Assembly (NCBI RefSeq): GCF_025403485.1
Contig: NZ_CP099966.1
Span: 1,488,001-1,552,000 of the forward strand
DNA from: Chryseobacterium paludis
Lineage (GTDB): Bacteria; Bacteroidota; Bacteroidia; Flavobacteriales; Weeksellaceae
DNA length: 64,000 nucleotides
Reading direction: 5' to 3'
Every line of letters starts with the position of its first letter. The first letter of the stretch is position 1. Below, one piece after another: positions 16,627-25,857 of the stretch. The notes under the pieces are model-generated. The model had not been told where the DNA came from. It ran no database searches and saw nothing but the letters and a program-made list of their open reading frames with translations. The position numbers and the translations under genes are program-made.

Positions 16627-17988
16627 ATGAAAATTCAGGAAATAATAGCGGGTCAAAAAACATTTTTCAAAACACATAAAACTAAAAATATAAAATTTAG
16701 AAAAATGTATCTTGAAAAGTTAAAAGAACTTATTATTCAAAATGAAGAGCTTTTATATCGTGCAATTGAGAGCGATTTTGGAAAATCAAGATTTGACACT
16801 TTTACAACAGAAATTTCTTTTGTTTTAAAAGACATTGATTATTATTTAAAAAATCTGAAAACACTTTCAAAACCTAAAAAAGTCTCCACAAACCTCGCTA
16901 ATCAGATAGGAAAAAGTAAAATTCATCAGGAACCCCTGGGATGTATTCTTGTAATCGGGGCATGGAACTATCCGTATCAATTATCACTTTCTCCTTTAGT
17001 TGCAGCTTTGGCAGCAGGAAACTGCTGTATTTTAAAACCCAGTGAAATCGCCGGAAATACAATGAATGTAATGTCTAAAATCATCAATGAAAACTTTCCT
17101 TCAGAATACATCTATGTTTATAAAGGCGGAATTGATGAAACAACAGACCTTTTACGTCTAAAATTCGATAAAATATTTTTTACAGGAAGTACCAAGGTTG
17201 GCAAAATTATCTATAAAGCGGCTGCGGAACATTTAACTCCAGTAACCTTAGAGTTGGGAGGAAAATCACCTGCTATAGTTACTAAAGATGCTAATCTGGA
17301 AGTTGCGGCCAAAAGGATTGTATGGGGAAAATTTCTAAATGCCGGGCAGACCTGTGTAGCACCCGACTATCTTTTGGTAGAGGAATCTGTTCAGGAACAG
17401 TTTCTGGAAATGCTGAGAAAATACATTAAAGAATTTAAGTATGAACCCAATTCCGATCAATACACAAGAATTATCAACCAGAAAAACTTCCAGCGTCTTA
17501 TACAGCTTATCAATAAAGAAAAAATTTACTTTGGCGGCAATTACAATGAGGAAAATTTCTATATAGAACCTACTATTTTAACCGCTGTCAATTGGGAAGA
17601 TAATGTTATGCAGGAAGAGATTTTTGGACCAATTTTACCTGTCATTTCTTTTACCAATTTTAATCAAATTCTGCTTAGTATTACCGATCTGGAGAAACCA
17701 CTTGCCGCCTATTTATTTACTGACAATTTAGAAGAGAAAGAGGCTTTCACGCAAAAATTATCATTTGGTGGAGGTTGTATAAATGATGTAGTGATGCACT
17801 TAAGCAATGACAATTTACCTTTTGGTGGAGTTGGAAATTCAGGCATCGGGAATTACCACGGACGGTATGGTTTTGAAACCTTTTCACATCAAAAATCAAT
17901 ATTGGAAAAAGTAACCTGGGGTGAACCCAATATAAAATATCCACCCTATTCTGATAAAAAGCTAAGCTGGATTAAAAAGCTTTTGTAA
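16627..17988 (+). CDS. Aldehyde dehydrogenase (class 3-like, NAD(P)-dependent)
   Basis: A 453-residue enzyme oxidising aldehydes to carboxylates. The family motifs are intact: IGAWNYPYQL in the cofactor fold, the glycine turn FTGSTKVGK, the general-base glutamate in LELGGKSPAIV, and the nucleophilic cysteine in NAGQTCVAPDY (about residue 243). EEIFGPILPV and NDNLPFGGVGNSGIG complete the C-terminal half. The short length and these motifs resemble the class 3/fatty-aldehyde group, which often acts on hydrophobic aldehydes. It follows the efflux genes but has its own promoter box. Any functional link to the pump is only suggested by position. Confidence 0.93.
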   Translation: MKIQEIIAGQKTFFKTHKTKNIKFRKMYLEKLKELIIQNEELLYRAIESDFGKSRFDTFTTEISFVLKDIDYYLKNLKTLSKPKKVSTNLANQIGKSKIHQEPLGCILVIGAWNYPYQLSLSPLVAALAAGNCCILKPSEIAGNTMNVMSKIINENFPSEYIYVYKGGIDETTDLLRLKFDKIFFTGSTKVGKIIYKAAAEHLTPVTLELGGKSPAIVTKDANLEVAAKRIVWGKFLNAGQTCVAPDYLLVEESVQEQFLEMLRKYIKEFKYEPNSDQYTRIINQKNFQRLIQLINKEKIYFGGNYNEENFYIEPTILTAVNWEDNVMQEEIFGPILPVISFTNFNQILLSITDLEKPLAAYLFTDNLEEKEAFTQKLSFGGGCINDVVMHLSNDNLPFGGVGNSGIGNYHGRYGFETFSHQKSILEKVTWGEPNIKYPPYSDKKLSWIKKLL

Positions 17989-17994
17989 AAATAA

Positions 17995-18018
17995 AAAACC
18001 GAGAAAATTCTCGGTTTT
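17995..18018. terminator. Bidirectional terminator
   Basis: An 11-bp stem AAAACCGAGAA/TTCTCGGTTTT with A and T tracts lies between the convergent aldehyde dehydrogenase and thioredoxin-like genes. Confidence 0.85.
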
Positions 18019-18021
18019 ATT

Positions 18022-18594
18022 TTATGATTTTGGAGTCCACTGATTAAAGAACTCTTTCACTTTTTCTAAGCTATAGCCTTTATCCTGCTCCAGAACATCA
18101 CTCTGTTGAACATGAATCATTTTACCATTTTTATCTAAAATAATAAACACCGGATAGCCAAACTTATCTCCAGGATTCCCATATTGAGCAAAAACTTTCT
18201 CATTTTTATTATCCGGAGAAAAATTAAGGTGATAGTATAAATAATTCTTATCTACTAATTGTTTCAACTCAGGAGTAGTTTGTACAAACTGATTAAAACG
18301 CAAACACCAGATACACCAGTTTCCACCCGCCTGGATCATAATATTTTTATTCTCCTTTTTTGCCTGTGCAACAAGTTTATCTATATCTTTTTGTGCATCA
18401 GCTTTTGGGTCATAAGGCTTAGGTAGCTTAGCTTTTTCCTCAGCTGCTTTTTTCTTAGCATCCAGTTCTGCGTGATCAGTCTTTACCAACAACGCCTTAT
18501 CTCTTGAATTTTTGGCATCAGGAGTTATCTTTGTTTCCTGAGAAAAAACAAAAGTACTTACAATCAGGAAAGCTGTTATTGACAATTTTTTCAT
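18022..18594 (-). CDS. Secreted thioredoxin-like protein
   Basis: A 190-residue protein with signal peptide MKKLSITAFLIVSTFVFSQ. A charged Lys/Ala/Asp linker (20-75) precedes a thioredoxin-fold domain with active-site motif GGNWCIWCLRF (Cys94 and Cys97) and a cis-Pro segment near KFGYPVFIILDKNGK. The C-W-x-W-C setting resembles the DsbD-gamma/thioredoxin_7 group that acts in the periplasm. A role in periplasmic disulfide reduction or oxidative protein care is likely. The redox partner is not in this window. It ends against a bidirectional terminator, and its start is divergent from the acyltransferase gene. Confidence 0.85.
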   Translation of the reverse strand: MKKLSITAFLIVSTFVFSQETKITPDAKNSRDKALLVKTDHAELDAKKKAAEEKAKLPKPYDPKADAQKDIDKLVAQAKKENKNIMIQAGGNWCIWCLRFNQFVQTTPELKQLVDKNYLYYHLNFSPDNKNEKVFAQYGNPGDKFGYPVFIILDKNGKMIHVQQSDVLEQDKGYSLEKVKEFFNQWTPKS

Positions 18595-18657
18595 AACATA
18601 AAAGTAAAAAAATAATACTTATTACAAGCAAAAATAGAACCATATTTTTATTATTAC

Positions 18658-18665
18658 TAAATTTG
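18658..18665 (+). promoter_or_regulatory. -7 promoter box for the acyltransferase gene
   Basis: TAAATTTG followed by C matches TAnnTTTG and ends only 8 nt before the ATG at 18674, so the mRNA leader would be absent or a few bases long. Confidence 0.5.
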
Positions 18666-18673
18666 CATGTTTT

Positions 18674-19558
18674 ATGAATTTCCTCATCAAGATATTATAC
18701 CTGATCTCTAAGCTCCCGCTAAAAATATTATATATTTTTTCGGATATTATTTTCTTTTTGAACTATTATATCGTCGGATATAGAAAGAAGGTGATCACTC
18801 AAAACTTAACGAACTCATTCCCTAAGAAATCAAAAAAAGAGATCGCAGATATCAGAAAAAAGTTTTATCTCAATTTTTCTGATTACCTGGTAGAAACTGT
18901 AAAATCTTTTAGTATTTCGGAAACAGAATCTAGGGTAAGAATGCAGCATATCAATCAGGATGTATTTCATGAAATTAAGAATGAAGGAAAGAATATTATT
19001 TTATTAGCCGGGCATGTCTTTAACTGGGAGTGGATAAATGCATTAGCAAAAATTGTCCCCCAAGATCATTGCCATCCTGTATACCGGAAAGTAAACAGTG
19101 AATTTTGGGAAAAACAAATGAAAAAGGTTCGAAACAAATTTGGCAATGAAGCGTTGGAAGCCAATGAAGTTATTCTCAATATTTTCAGAAATAAAAATGA
19201 TGGAAGCTCAATTTATATGTTTGTTGCTGATCAGACTCCACATGTTTCACATGTAAATTATGGGTTAGAATTTCTTGATCAGAAAACACCGGTTTTTGTT
19301 GGTTATGATAAACTAGCCACAAGAATGGATCTGGCCTTCATCTATTGTGAGGTGAAAAAAGTAAAACGTGGATTTTATCAGGTTAATTATCATAGAATTT
19401 ACCCGGATGGAGAAAAATTCACTGAACATGAAGTAGTAAAAAAGTTCCATAAATTATTAGAAAACACCCTACATAAGCGTCCTGATAATTATCTTTGGTC
19501 ACATAGAAAATGGAAGTATAAAGATTCTATTAAAAACTTTGATTCAGAAAAAATATAG
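18674..19558 (+). CDS. Lipid A biosynthesis-type lysophospholipid acyltransferase
   Basis: A 294-residue membrane-anchored acyltransferase of the LpxL/HtrB family. The N-terminal hydrophobic segment (about 3-33) is followed by a catalytic domain with the H-x4-E motif HVFNWE (His114, Glu119). Further motifs are FVADQTPHVSH and the LWSHRKWKYK C-terminal signature seen in LpxL-type enzymes (DNYLWSHRRWK). It would add an acyl chain to a lipid A precursor or related lipid at the inner membrane. The glycosyltransferase gene starts 5 nt later, suggesting a coupled cell-envelope unit. The exact acceptor is uncertain. Confidence 0.88.
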   Translation: MNFLIKILYLISKLPLKILYIFSDIIFFLNYYIVGYRKKVITQNLTNSFPKKSKKEIADIRKKFYLNFSDYLVETVKSFSISETESRVRMQHINQDVFHEIKNEGKNIILLAGHVFNWEWINALAKIVPQDHCHPVYRKVNSEFWEKQMKKVRNKFGNEALEANEVILNIFRNKNDGSSIYMFVADQTPHVSHVNYGLEFLDQKTPVFVGYDKLATRMDLAFIYCEVKKVKRGFYQVNYHRIYPDGEKFTEHEVVKKFHKLLENTLHKRPDNYLWSHRKWKYKDSIKNFDSEKI

Positions 19559-19563
19559 GTTAG

Positions 19564-20532
19564 ATGTCAAAAAAATTAGCAGTTGTTATATTAAACTGGA
19601 ATGGTAAAAACTGGCTTGAAAAATTTCTACCAAGCGTTGTTCGTTTTTCTTCCAATGCAGACATCTATGTAATCGATAACCTTTCTACAGATGATTCAAT
19701 AGCGTATTTGCAGAGTCGATTCCCAATAGTAAAAATCATTAAAAATGATAAAAACTATGGTTTTGCAGGTGGATACAATGTAGGTTTAAAGAATATTCAA
19801 GCTGAATATTACTGCCTACTCAATTCGGATGTTGAAGTAACGGAAAACTGGATAGATCCAGTCTTGAATATATTTGAAAAAGACTTAGAAATTTCGGCTA
19901 TCCAACCTAAAGTTCTATCCTACACTAACAAAAAATATTTTGAATTCGCCGGTGCAGGAGGTGGGTTAATTGATAATCTTGGATATCCTTACTGCAGGGG
20001 AAGGATCTTTGATGATGTAGAGGAAGACAAAGGCCAGTACAACGATGAAACAGAAATTTTCTGGGCTTCTGGATGTTGCTTTTTTATCCGTTCAAAAGAT
20101 TTCTGGGAACAAAAAGGTTTCGATGACAGGTTCTTTGCTCATCAGGAAGAGATCGATCTATGCTGGAGGTTAATTAATACCGGAAAGAAAATATATTATA
20201 CAGGTCAATCTACAGTTTATCACGTAGGAGGAGGTACTCTGAATAAACAAAGCGCTCAGAAAACTTATTTAAATATAAGAAATAACCTTTCGATGATGCT
20301 CAAGAATCTACCTTTCCCTCAGCTTATCTGGCTTATCTTCTTTCGACTTTGTTTAGATGGTATTGCAGGTATTTATTTTGGTTTTAAAAATGGATTCCCT
20401 CATCTCTGGGCAGTTGTAAGAGCTCATTTTGGTTTCTATGCACAACTTCCACAAACATGGAAATTACGTCAAAACCGACAAATAAGCACATTTTATCAAA
20501 GTAAATGGCTTATTTTCAAACATTTTCTTTAA
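19564..20532 (+). CDS. Family 2 glycosyltransferase
   Basis: A 322-residue GT-A fold glycosyltransferase. The N-terminus LAVVILNWNGKNWLEKFLPSV, the nucleotide-binding VIDNLSTDDS, the metal-binding NSDVEV and the catalytic-loop region HQEEIDLCWRL are typical of WcaE/WbbL-like enzymes making surface polysaccharides. A C-terminal hydrophobic helix region (about 255-290) may hold it at the membrane. It follows the acyltransferase by 5 nt, so both probably modify lipopolysaccharide or another envelope glycan. The sugar donor cannot be read from the sequence. Confidence 0.9.
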   Translation: MSKKLAVVILNWNGKNWLEKFLPSVVRFSSNADIYVIDNLSTDDSIAYLQSRFPIVKIIKNDKNYGFAGGYNVGLKNIQAEYYCLLNSDVEVTENWIDPVLNIFEKDLEISAIQPKVLSYTNKKYFEFAGAGGGLIDNLGYPYCRGRIFDDVEEDKGQYNDETEIFWASGCCFFIRSKDFWEQKGFDDRFFAHQEEIDLCWRLINTGKKIYYTGQSTVYHVGGGTLNKQSAQKTYLNIRNNLSMMLKNLPFPQLIWLIFFRLCLDGIAGIYFGFKNGFPHLWAVVRAHFGFYAQLPQTWKLRQNRQISTFYQSKWLIFKHFL

Positions 20533-20600
20533 TTAGGAATAATTCATATTAAATTTAAATTCATAACTTATAGCTCTTAACTCACAACTTATATTTCAAA

Positions 20601-21155
20601 ATGGATTTTTGTGCAATTGATTTCGAAACTGCAACTAATGATAGAAGCTCGGCTTGTGAACTTGGAGTCTGTATCGTACAAAATTCTCAAATTGTGGAAA
20701 CTAAAACCTGGCTCATAAAGCCACCTAGCTTTCCTTATTTTAGTAAATTTAATGTAGCAGTTCATGGTATCGTCCCTGAAGATGTAAAGGACTCACCCAC
20801 TTTTGATGAGATCTGGTATGAGGTTGAAGAAATGATGTACGGCACATTGATGATTGCTCACAATGCAAGCTTTGATGCAGGAGTATTAAGAGGGTGTCTT
20901 AACCATTACGGAATGTTTACACCAAAGCTCAATTATTTATGCAGTATTCAACTGGCAAAAAAATCATGGAATTACCTTCCTAAATATGGATTAAAACACC
21001 TGTCTGAATACCATCAGATCAGTTTCAATCACCACAGAGCCGGAGACGATGCAGAAGCCTGTGCTAAAATCTCTTTACTGGCTTTTGAAAAGCTATTTCT
21101 TAGCAGCAATGAAGAAATTCATGATTACTTGAGAACTAAGATTAAACAGCTCTAA
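20601..21155 (+). CDS. DnaQ-like 3'-5' exonuclease
   Basis: A 184-residue DEDDh exonuclease domain alone, without a polymerase or UvrC-like partner. The three Exo motifs are AIDFETATND (Exo I, residues 5-14), AHNASFDAGVL (Exo II) and HRAGDDAEACA (Exo III with the catalytic His). The size matches stand-alone epsilon-like proofreading or RNase T-type proteins common in Bacteroidota. The last bases overlap the convergent apaG gene by 4 nt, so the two stop codons interlock. The substrate (DNA proofreading or general nuclease) is not settled by sequence. Confidence 0.9.
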   Translation: MDFCAIDFETATNDRSSACELGVCIVQNSQIVETKTWLIKPPSFPYFSKFNVAVHGIVPEDVKDSPTFDEIWYEVEEMMYGTLMIAHNASFDAGVLRGCLNHYGMFTPKLNYLCSIQLAKKSWNYLPKYGLKHLSEYHQISFNHHRAGDDAEACAKISLLAFEKLFLSSNEEIHDYLRTKIKQL

Positions 21156-21541
21156 TTACTCAAGACCTCTGACAATAGATTAAATTTTGGAATATCTATT
21201 TCAAAGCTTTCTTGGGTATCCATGTTTTTAACGAGGTATTTTCCGCTCATATTTCCGACTCCTGAACGTAACATCACATTAGAGAAATAACCGAAATTTT
21301 CACCTGTAGAGATCTCAGGAGTTAATCCTATGACCCCATCTCCTATAATTTCTGTATATCCAAAGCCTACGTCGAAGATCAACCACTTTCTTTTCAGAAC
21401 TTTTATAGGAAAACCACCATCATTTTCTATTGTAATATTATACTTAAAAACATAACGGTTTTCAGAGGGGTAACTGTTTTTACTATCATATTCAGGAACA
21501 ACTGAAACTTTGATATTGGAAGTTATTTTTGAGAACATCAC
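21152..21541 (-). CDS. apaG: ApaG family protein
   Basis: ApaG, a 129-residue single-domain beta-sandwich protein. The family motifs are YVFKYNITIENDGGFPIKVLKRKWLIFD, visible as the first strands, and VGLTPEISTGENFGYFSNVMLRSGVGNMSGKY, matching the conserved P-x-I-x-P-G-E-x-F-x-Y-x-S and G-x-M-x-G-x-Y pattern with minor changes. ApaG is linked to cobalt/magnesium homeostasis and diadenosine tetraphosphate levels in enterobacteria, but its biochemical role is unclear. It overlaps the 3' end of the convergent exonuclease gene by 4 nt. Confidence 0.9.
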   Translation of the reverse strand: MMFSKITSNIKVSVVPEYDSKNSYPSENRYVFKYNITIENDGGFPIKVLKRKWLIFDVGFGYTEIIGDGVIGLTPEISTGENFGYFSNVMLRSGVGNMSGKYLVKNMDTQESFEIDIPKFNLLSEVLSN

Positions 21542-21568
21542 TTTATATTTGATTAAATAAATACAAAA

Positions 21569-21593
21569 ATCTCGCCTTTTTTAAGGCGAGATT
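21569..21593 (-). terminator. Terminator of sucA-odhB
   Basis: An 11-bp perfect stem AATCTCGCCTT/AAGGCGAGATT followed by a T run on the minus strand lies 29 nt after the odhB stop and before apaG. Confidence 0.85.
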
Positions 21594-21621
21594 GTAACTT
21601 ATATTATAATTTTCTTAAAAT

Positions 21622-22881
21622 TTATAATTCTAATGCTTTTCTTTCGTTACCACCCATTAATATTTCAACAGGATTATCGATACCTTCTTTTACTGCTACA
21701 AGGAATCCTACAGATTCTTTTCCATCAATAATTCTGTGGTCATAAGACATAGCAACATACATCATTGGACGGATTACTACTTGTCCATCTACAGCAACTG
21801 GTCTTTGGATGATGTTGTGCATTCCTAAGATCGCAGATTGAGGAGGGTTAATAATTGGTGTAGACATCATAGATCCGAAAGTACCACCATTTGTAATAGT
21901 AAATGTACCACCAGTCATTTCATCAACACTGATTTTACCATCTCTTACTTTAGTAGCCAGATCTTTGATATTAGCTTCAATACTTCTGAAAGTCATATCT
22001 TCAGCATTTCTCAATACAGGAACCATTAATCCTTTAGGACCAGATACTGCAATTGAAATATCACAGAAGTCATAGTTTATTTTGAAATCTCCATCGATAG
22101 ATGCATTTACATCAGGATACATTTGCAATGCTCTTGTTACCGCTTTTGTAAAGAAAGACATAAAACCAAGTCCGATTCCATGTTTTTGAGCGAATTCATC
22201 TTTATATTGTTTTCTGATTCTGAAGATTTCAGACATGTCAACCTCATTAAAGGTAGTTAACATCGCTGTTTCATTCTTCACAGAAACTAATCTTGAAGCA
22301 ATTTTTCTTCTTAAAACTGAAAGTTTAGTTGTCGTTGTAGATCTTGATCCATTTGTAGAAGATACACTTCCCATTGCAGGAACAGCAGCTAATTCAGCAT
22401 CAGTTTTAGTCACTCTTCCGTCTCTTCCAGATCCCGAAACCTGACCTGCATCTATTCCTTTTTCATCAAGGATTTTCTTAGCAGCCGGAGATGGAGTTCC
22501 TGTCGCATACGTTTGAGCAGCAGCTACAGGTTGTGCAGCTGGTTTTGGAGCTTCTTGCTGAACTGGCGCAGCTTTAGGAGCTTCCTCTTTTTTCGGAGCT
22601 TCTGCAGCAGGAGCAGGAGCAGCTGTACCTTCCGGCTTAGCAGCATCTACATCAATTAAACAAACTACCTGACCTACTTGTACAACTTCACCTTCTTCTG
22701 CTTTTAAAGTAATAATACCACTTTGCTCAGCAGGAAGTTCTAGAGTTGCTTTATCTGAGTCTACCTCAGCGATTGGTTGATCTTTTTCTACATAATCACC
22801 ATCTTTCACAAGCCAAGTCGCGATTTCAACTTCTGTTATTGATTCGCCCGGTGAAGGAACTTTCATTTCTAAAACTGACAT
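21622..22881 (-). CDS. odhB: 2-oxoglutarate dehydrogenase E2 (dihydrolipoamide succinyltransferase)
   Basis: The E2 subunit of the 2-oxoglutarate dehydrogenase complex in the TCA cycle, 419 residues. One lipoyl domain (1-80) carries the lipoyl lysine in [12 protein letters not shown], the sequence type of succinyltransferases. A long Ala/Pro/Lys linker (about 85-125), a peripheral subunit-binding domain ([22 protein letters not shown] onwards) and the catalytic domain ending with [12 protein letters not shown] follow. It lies 36 nt downstream of sucA, which fixes its identity as the SucA partner. Confidence 0.97.
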   Translation of the reverse strand: MSVLEMKVPSPGESITEVEIATWLVKDGDYVEKDQPIAEVDSDKATLELPAEQSGIITLKAEEGEVVQVGQVVCLIDVDAAKPEGTAAPAPAAEAPKKEEAPKAAPVQQEAPKPAAQPVAAAQTYATGTPSPAAKKILDEKGIDAGQVSGSGRDGRVTKTDAELAAVPAMGSVSSTNGSRSTTTTKLSVLRRKIASRLVSVKNETAMLTTFNEVDMSEIFRIRKQYKDEFAQKHGIGLGFMSFFTKAVTRALQMYPDVNASIDGDFKINYDFCDISIAVSGPKGLMVPVLRNAEDMTFRSIEANIKDLATKVRDGKISVDEMTGGTFTITNGGTFGSMMSTPIINPPQSAILGMHNIIQRPVAVDGQVVIRPMMYVAMSYDHRIIDGKESVGFLVAVKEGIDNPVEILMGGNERKALEL

Positions 22882-22917
22882 ATCGTATTTTTTATTTTTT
22901 AATTGATTATTATTTAA

Positions 22918-25734
22918 TTAAGCTGTAACAGGTCTTTTTGTTGGTGCATCATTGGTATTAAAAACTCTGTTGATCACTGCATTTTGATTTTTCTCAAACA
23001 TCTTGTGACTTCCTGGAGCCGGAGCACCACTTGGAACAGGAGCAATTACCTGAATTCCTGTATCTCTGAAGTTTCTTAAGATATAAGACCAAGCCCCCAT
23101 ATTTTCAGGTTCTTCCTGAGCCCAGACTAATTCTTTTCTATTTTCGTACTTACTGAAAATTTGTTCAATAGCATCAGTTTGTAATGGATATATTTGCTCA
23201 AATCTCACTAAAGCGATGTTTTCAGCATTAAGTTCTTCTTTCTTAGCTAGCAATTCGAAATAGAATTTACCAGAACAAAGAACTACTTTTTCTACTTTTT
23301 TAGGATCTGCAGTAGGATCATCCAAGATAGGTTGGAAAGCTCCGGTTGCAAAATCTTCTAGTGGAGAAACTACTTTAGGATGTCTCAATAATGACTTAGG
23401 ACTCATTACAATTAATGGCTTTCTGTAAGTCCATTTTAATTGTCTTCTTAGTAAGTGGAAATAGTTAGCTGGCGAAGTGATATTAGCCACCACCATGTTT
23501 TCATTTGCACAAAGTGTTAAGAATCTCTCCAATCTTGCTGAAGAGTGTTCTGCACCCTGTCCTTCAGAACCGTGAGGCAATAACATTACCAAACCATTTT
23601 GAACTTTCCATTTCTCTTCTGCTGCTGCCAAATATTGGTCAACAATAATCTGAGCTCCGTTTACGAAATCTCCAAACTGTGCTTCCCAAACCGTTAGCGT
23701 ATTTGGAGAAACCATTGCATATCCGTAGTCAAAACCTAAAACTCCGTATTCTGATAAGTGAGAGTTGTAAATATCAAATCTGTTTTCAGAAACCTGCTTT
23801 AATGGTACATATTCTTCTTCAGTGTCTTCAGTTTTTACTACTGCATGTCTATGAGAGAAAGTTCCTCTTTCTACATCTTCTCCTGAGATTCTGATATTAT
23901 GACCTTCAGTAAGTAGTGTTGCATATGCTAACCACTCTCCTAAAGCCCAGTCTAAAGAGTTTCCTTCAATCGCTTTAACACGGTTTTCGAAAAGTCTTGT
24001 AATTTTACTTATAAATTTCTTATCAGCTGGAAGCGTAGACATTTTAATAGCCAATTCTTTCAGCTTCGCTAAATCATATTTTGTATCAACAGGAGACTGC
24101 ATAGCTCCTCTTTTTGCAATTGGATAGTTCGTCCAGTCATCAGACATAAAGATATCCATTGCGTTTTTCTCGATCTCCTTAGAAGCATCAAAGTCCTTAT
24201 CTAAAAGTTCTTTGAAATCAGTTTCCATTTTCTTAAGGATATCATTAGAAACGATACTGTCCTGGATTAATTTATCTTTATAGATTTCTCTTGGATTAGG
24301 GTGCTTAGAAATCAATTTATACAAATTAGGCTGCGTAAATCTTGGTTCATCTCCTTCGTTATGACCATATTTTCTGTACCCTAATAAATCGATATAAACG
24401 TCTTTTCCAAACTTTGCTCTGAAATCAGCAGCAAAATGAATAGCATGTACTACTGCTTCAGCATCGTCAGCATTCACGTGCATTACCGGAGATTCAGTAA
24501 CTTTTGCAATATCTGTACAATAAGTAGATGATCTTGCATCAGCATAGTTTGTTGTAAATGAAACCTGGTTATTCACAACGATATGTACAGTACCACCTGT
24601 TTTATATCCTTCCAGAGTCATCATCTGTGCTACTTCATAGACAATTCCTTGTCCTGCAACAGCTCCATCTCCATGGATAACAATTGGTAAAATTTTAGAA
24701 TAATCTCCCTCATATCTATCATCTACTTTAGCACGGCAGATCCCTTCTACTAAGGCGGCCACTGTTTCTAAGTGTGATGGATTAGGCGTTAAATTAATAG
24801 AAACCTCTTCTCCTGAAGCTGTTTTGATTTTTTTAGAAGATCCTAAGTGATATTTAACATCACCAGAGAATACATCTTCTTCAAATTCTTTTCCTTCGAA
24901 TTCAGAGAAAATCTGTTTGTAAGATTTTCCAAAAATATTGGATAATACATTTAATCTTCCTCTGTGAGCCATTCCTAAAACAACCTCATCAACTCCTAAC
25001 TGAGAAGATCTTGAGATCAATTGGTCCAAAGCCGGAATCAATGTTTCACCTCCTTCCAGAGAGAATCTCTTCTGACCAACAAATTTTGTATGAAGATAGT
25101 TTTCAAAAGCTACAGCCTGATTCAACTTCAATAAAATCTCAGTTTTTTCATTAGCTGAAAGACTTGGATGGTTTTCGTTTACCTGTAACCATTTTTTGAT
25201 GAAATCTTTCTCTTCAACGTTGTTGATGTAAGTATATTCAACACCTATAGAATCACAATAAATTCTTTCCAGATGCTTGATAATATCCTGTAGTGTTGCA
25301 GGTTCTTTCATCCCTGTTTCAACAGCACAGTTAAATTTCGTATTTAAATCCTCCTTGCTCAGACCGAAATTTTCAATGTCTAAAGTAGGTGTGTAATGTC
25401 TTCTTTCTCTTACCGGGTTTGTTTTTGTAAACAAATGACCTCTTGTTCTGTAAGCTTCAATAAGGTTTACTACCTTAAATTCTTTCTTGATGTGCTCAGG
25501 AACTTCTCCGTTTGATACCGCCTGAGATATTTGCTGTGCTGCCGGGGCAGCATTCGCTGGAGCTTGAATATATTGGATGTTATCTTCATCACCGTAGTTC
25601 TCCAAGGCAAAATCGAAGCCTTGAAAGAAGGCTTTCCATGATGGCTCTAAAGAATCCGGAAATTTTAAGTACTGTTGGTATAAATCCTCAATTAACTGAG
25701 AATGAGCTGCGTTTAGGAATGAAAATCTGTCCAT
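22918..25734 (-). CDS. sucA: 2-oxoglutarate dehydrogenase E1 component
   Basis: The thiamine-diphosphate E1 subunit of 2-oxoglutarate dehydrogenase, 938 residues, full length. The N-terminus MDRFSFLNAAHSQLIEDLYQQYLKFPDSL is the family's E2/E3-binding segment. The core contains LGMAHRGRLNVL, VHGDGAVAGQG and NNQVSFTTN (thiamine-diphosphate site), HNEGDEPRFTQP, and LPHGSEGQGAEHSSAR in the transketolase-like part. It catalyses decarboxylation of 2-oxoglutarate and transfer of the succinyl group to the E2 encoded just downstream. A -7 box sits about 50 nt upstream of the ATG. Confidence 0.98.
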   Translation of the reverse strand: MDRFSFLNAAHSQLIEDLYQQYLKFPDSLEPSWKAFFQGFDFALENYGDEDNIQYIQAPANAAPAAQQISQAVSNGEVPEHIKKEFKVVNLIEAYRTRGHLFTKTNPVRERRHYTPTLDIENFGLSKEDLNTKFNCAVETGMKEPATLQDIIKHLERIYCDSIGVEYTYINNVEEKDFIKKWLQVNENHPSLSANEKTEILLKLNQAVAFENYLHTKFVGQKRFSLEGGETLIPALDQLISRSSQLGVDEVVLGMAHRGRLNVLSNIFGKSYKQIFSEFEGKEFEEDVFSGDVKYHLGSSKKIKTASGEEVSINLTPNPSHLETVAALVEGICRAKVDDRYEGDYSKILPIVIHGDGAVAGQGIVYEVAQMMTLEGYKTGGTVHIVVNNQVSFTTNYADARSSTYCTDIAKVTESPVMHVNADDAEAVVHAIHFAADFRAKFGKDVYIDLLGYRKYGHNEGDEPRFTQPNLYKLISKHPNPREIYKDKLIQDSIVSNDILKKMETDFKELLDKDFDASKEIEKNAMDIFMSDDWTNYPIAKRGAMQSPVDTKYDLAKLKELAIKMSTLPADKKFISKITRLFENRVKAIEGNSLDWALGEWLAYATLLTEGHNIRISGEDVERGTFSHRHAVVKTEDTEEEYVPLKQVSENRFDIYNSHLSEYGVLGFDYGYAMVSPNTLTVWEAQFGDFVNGAQIIVDQYLAAAEEKWKVQNGLVMLLPHGSEGQGAEHSSARLERFLTLCANENMVVANITSPANYFHLLRRQLKWTYRKPLIVMSPKSLLRHPKVVSPLEDFATGAFQPILDDPTADPKKVEKVVLCSGKFYFELLAKKEELNAENIALVRFEQIYPLQTDAIEQIFSKYENRKELVWAQEEPENMGAWSYILRNFRDTGIQVIAPVPSGAPAPGSHKMFEKNQNAVINRVFNTNDAPTKRPVTA

Positions 25735-25780
25735 TATTACAGTTTATCTATTATTTAAATTTGTTTGTATAATTAATCCT

Positions 25781-25788
25781 CAAATTTA
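25781..25788 (-). promoter_or_regulatory. -7 promoter box for sucA-odhB
   Basis: TAAATTTG on the minus strand matches TAnnTTTG, with a predicted leader of about 40 nt. Confidence 0.45.
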
Positions 25789-25857
25789 ATAAAAAAAACC
25801 GACTTAGGACAGTCTCAGATTCTTAAAAAAACCATAAAAGACATAATTTTCAATAAT

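Noticed and set aside
22235..23894. Plus-strand ORFs within odhB and sucA
   Set aside because: They run opposite long, conserved coding regions and have no leader signals or family features.
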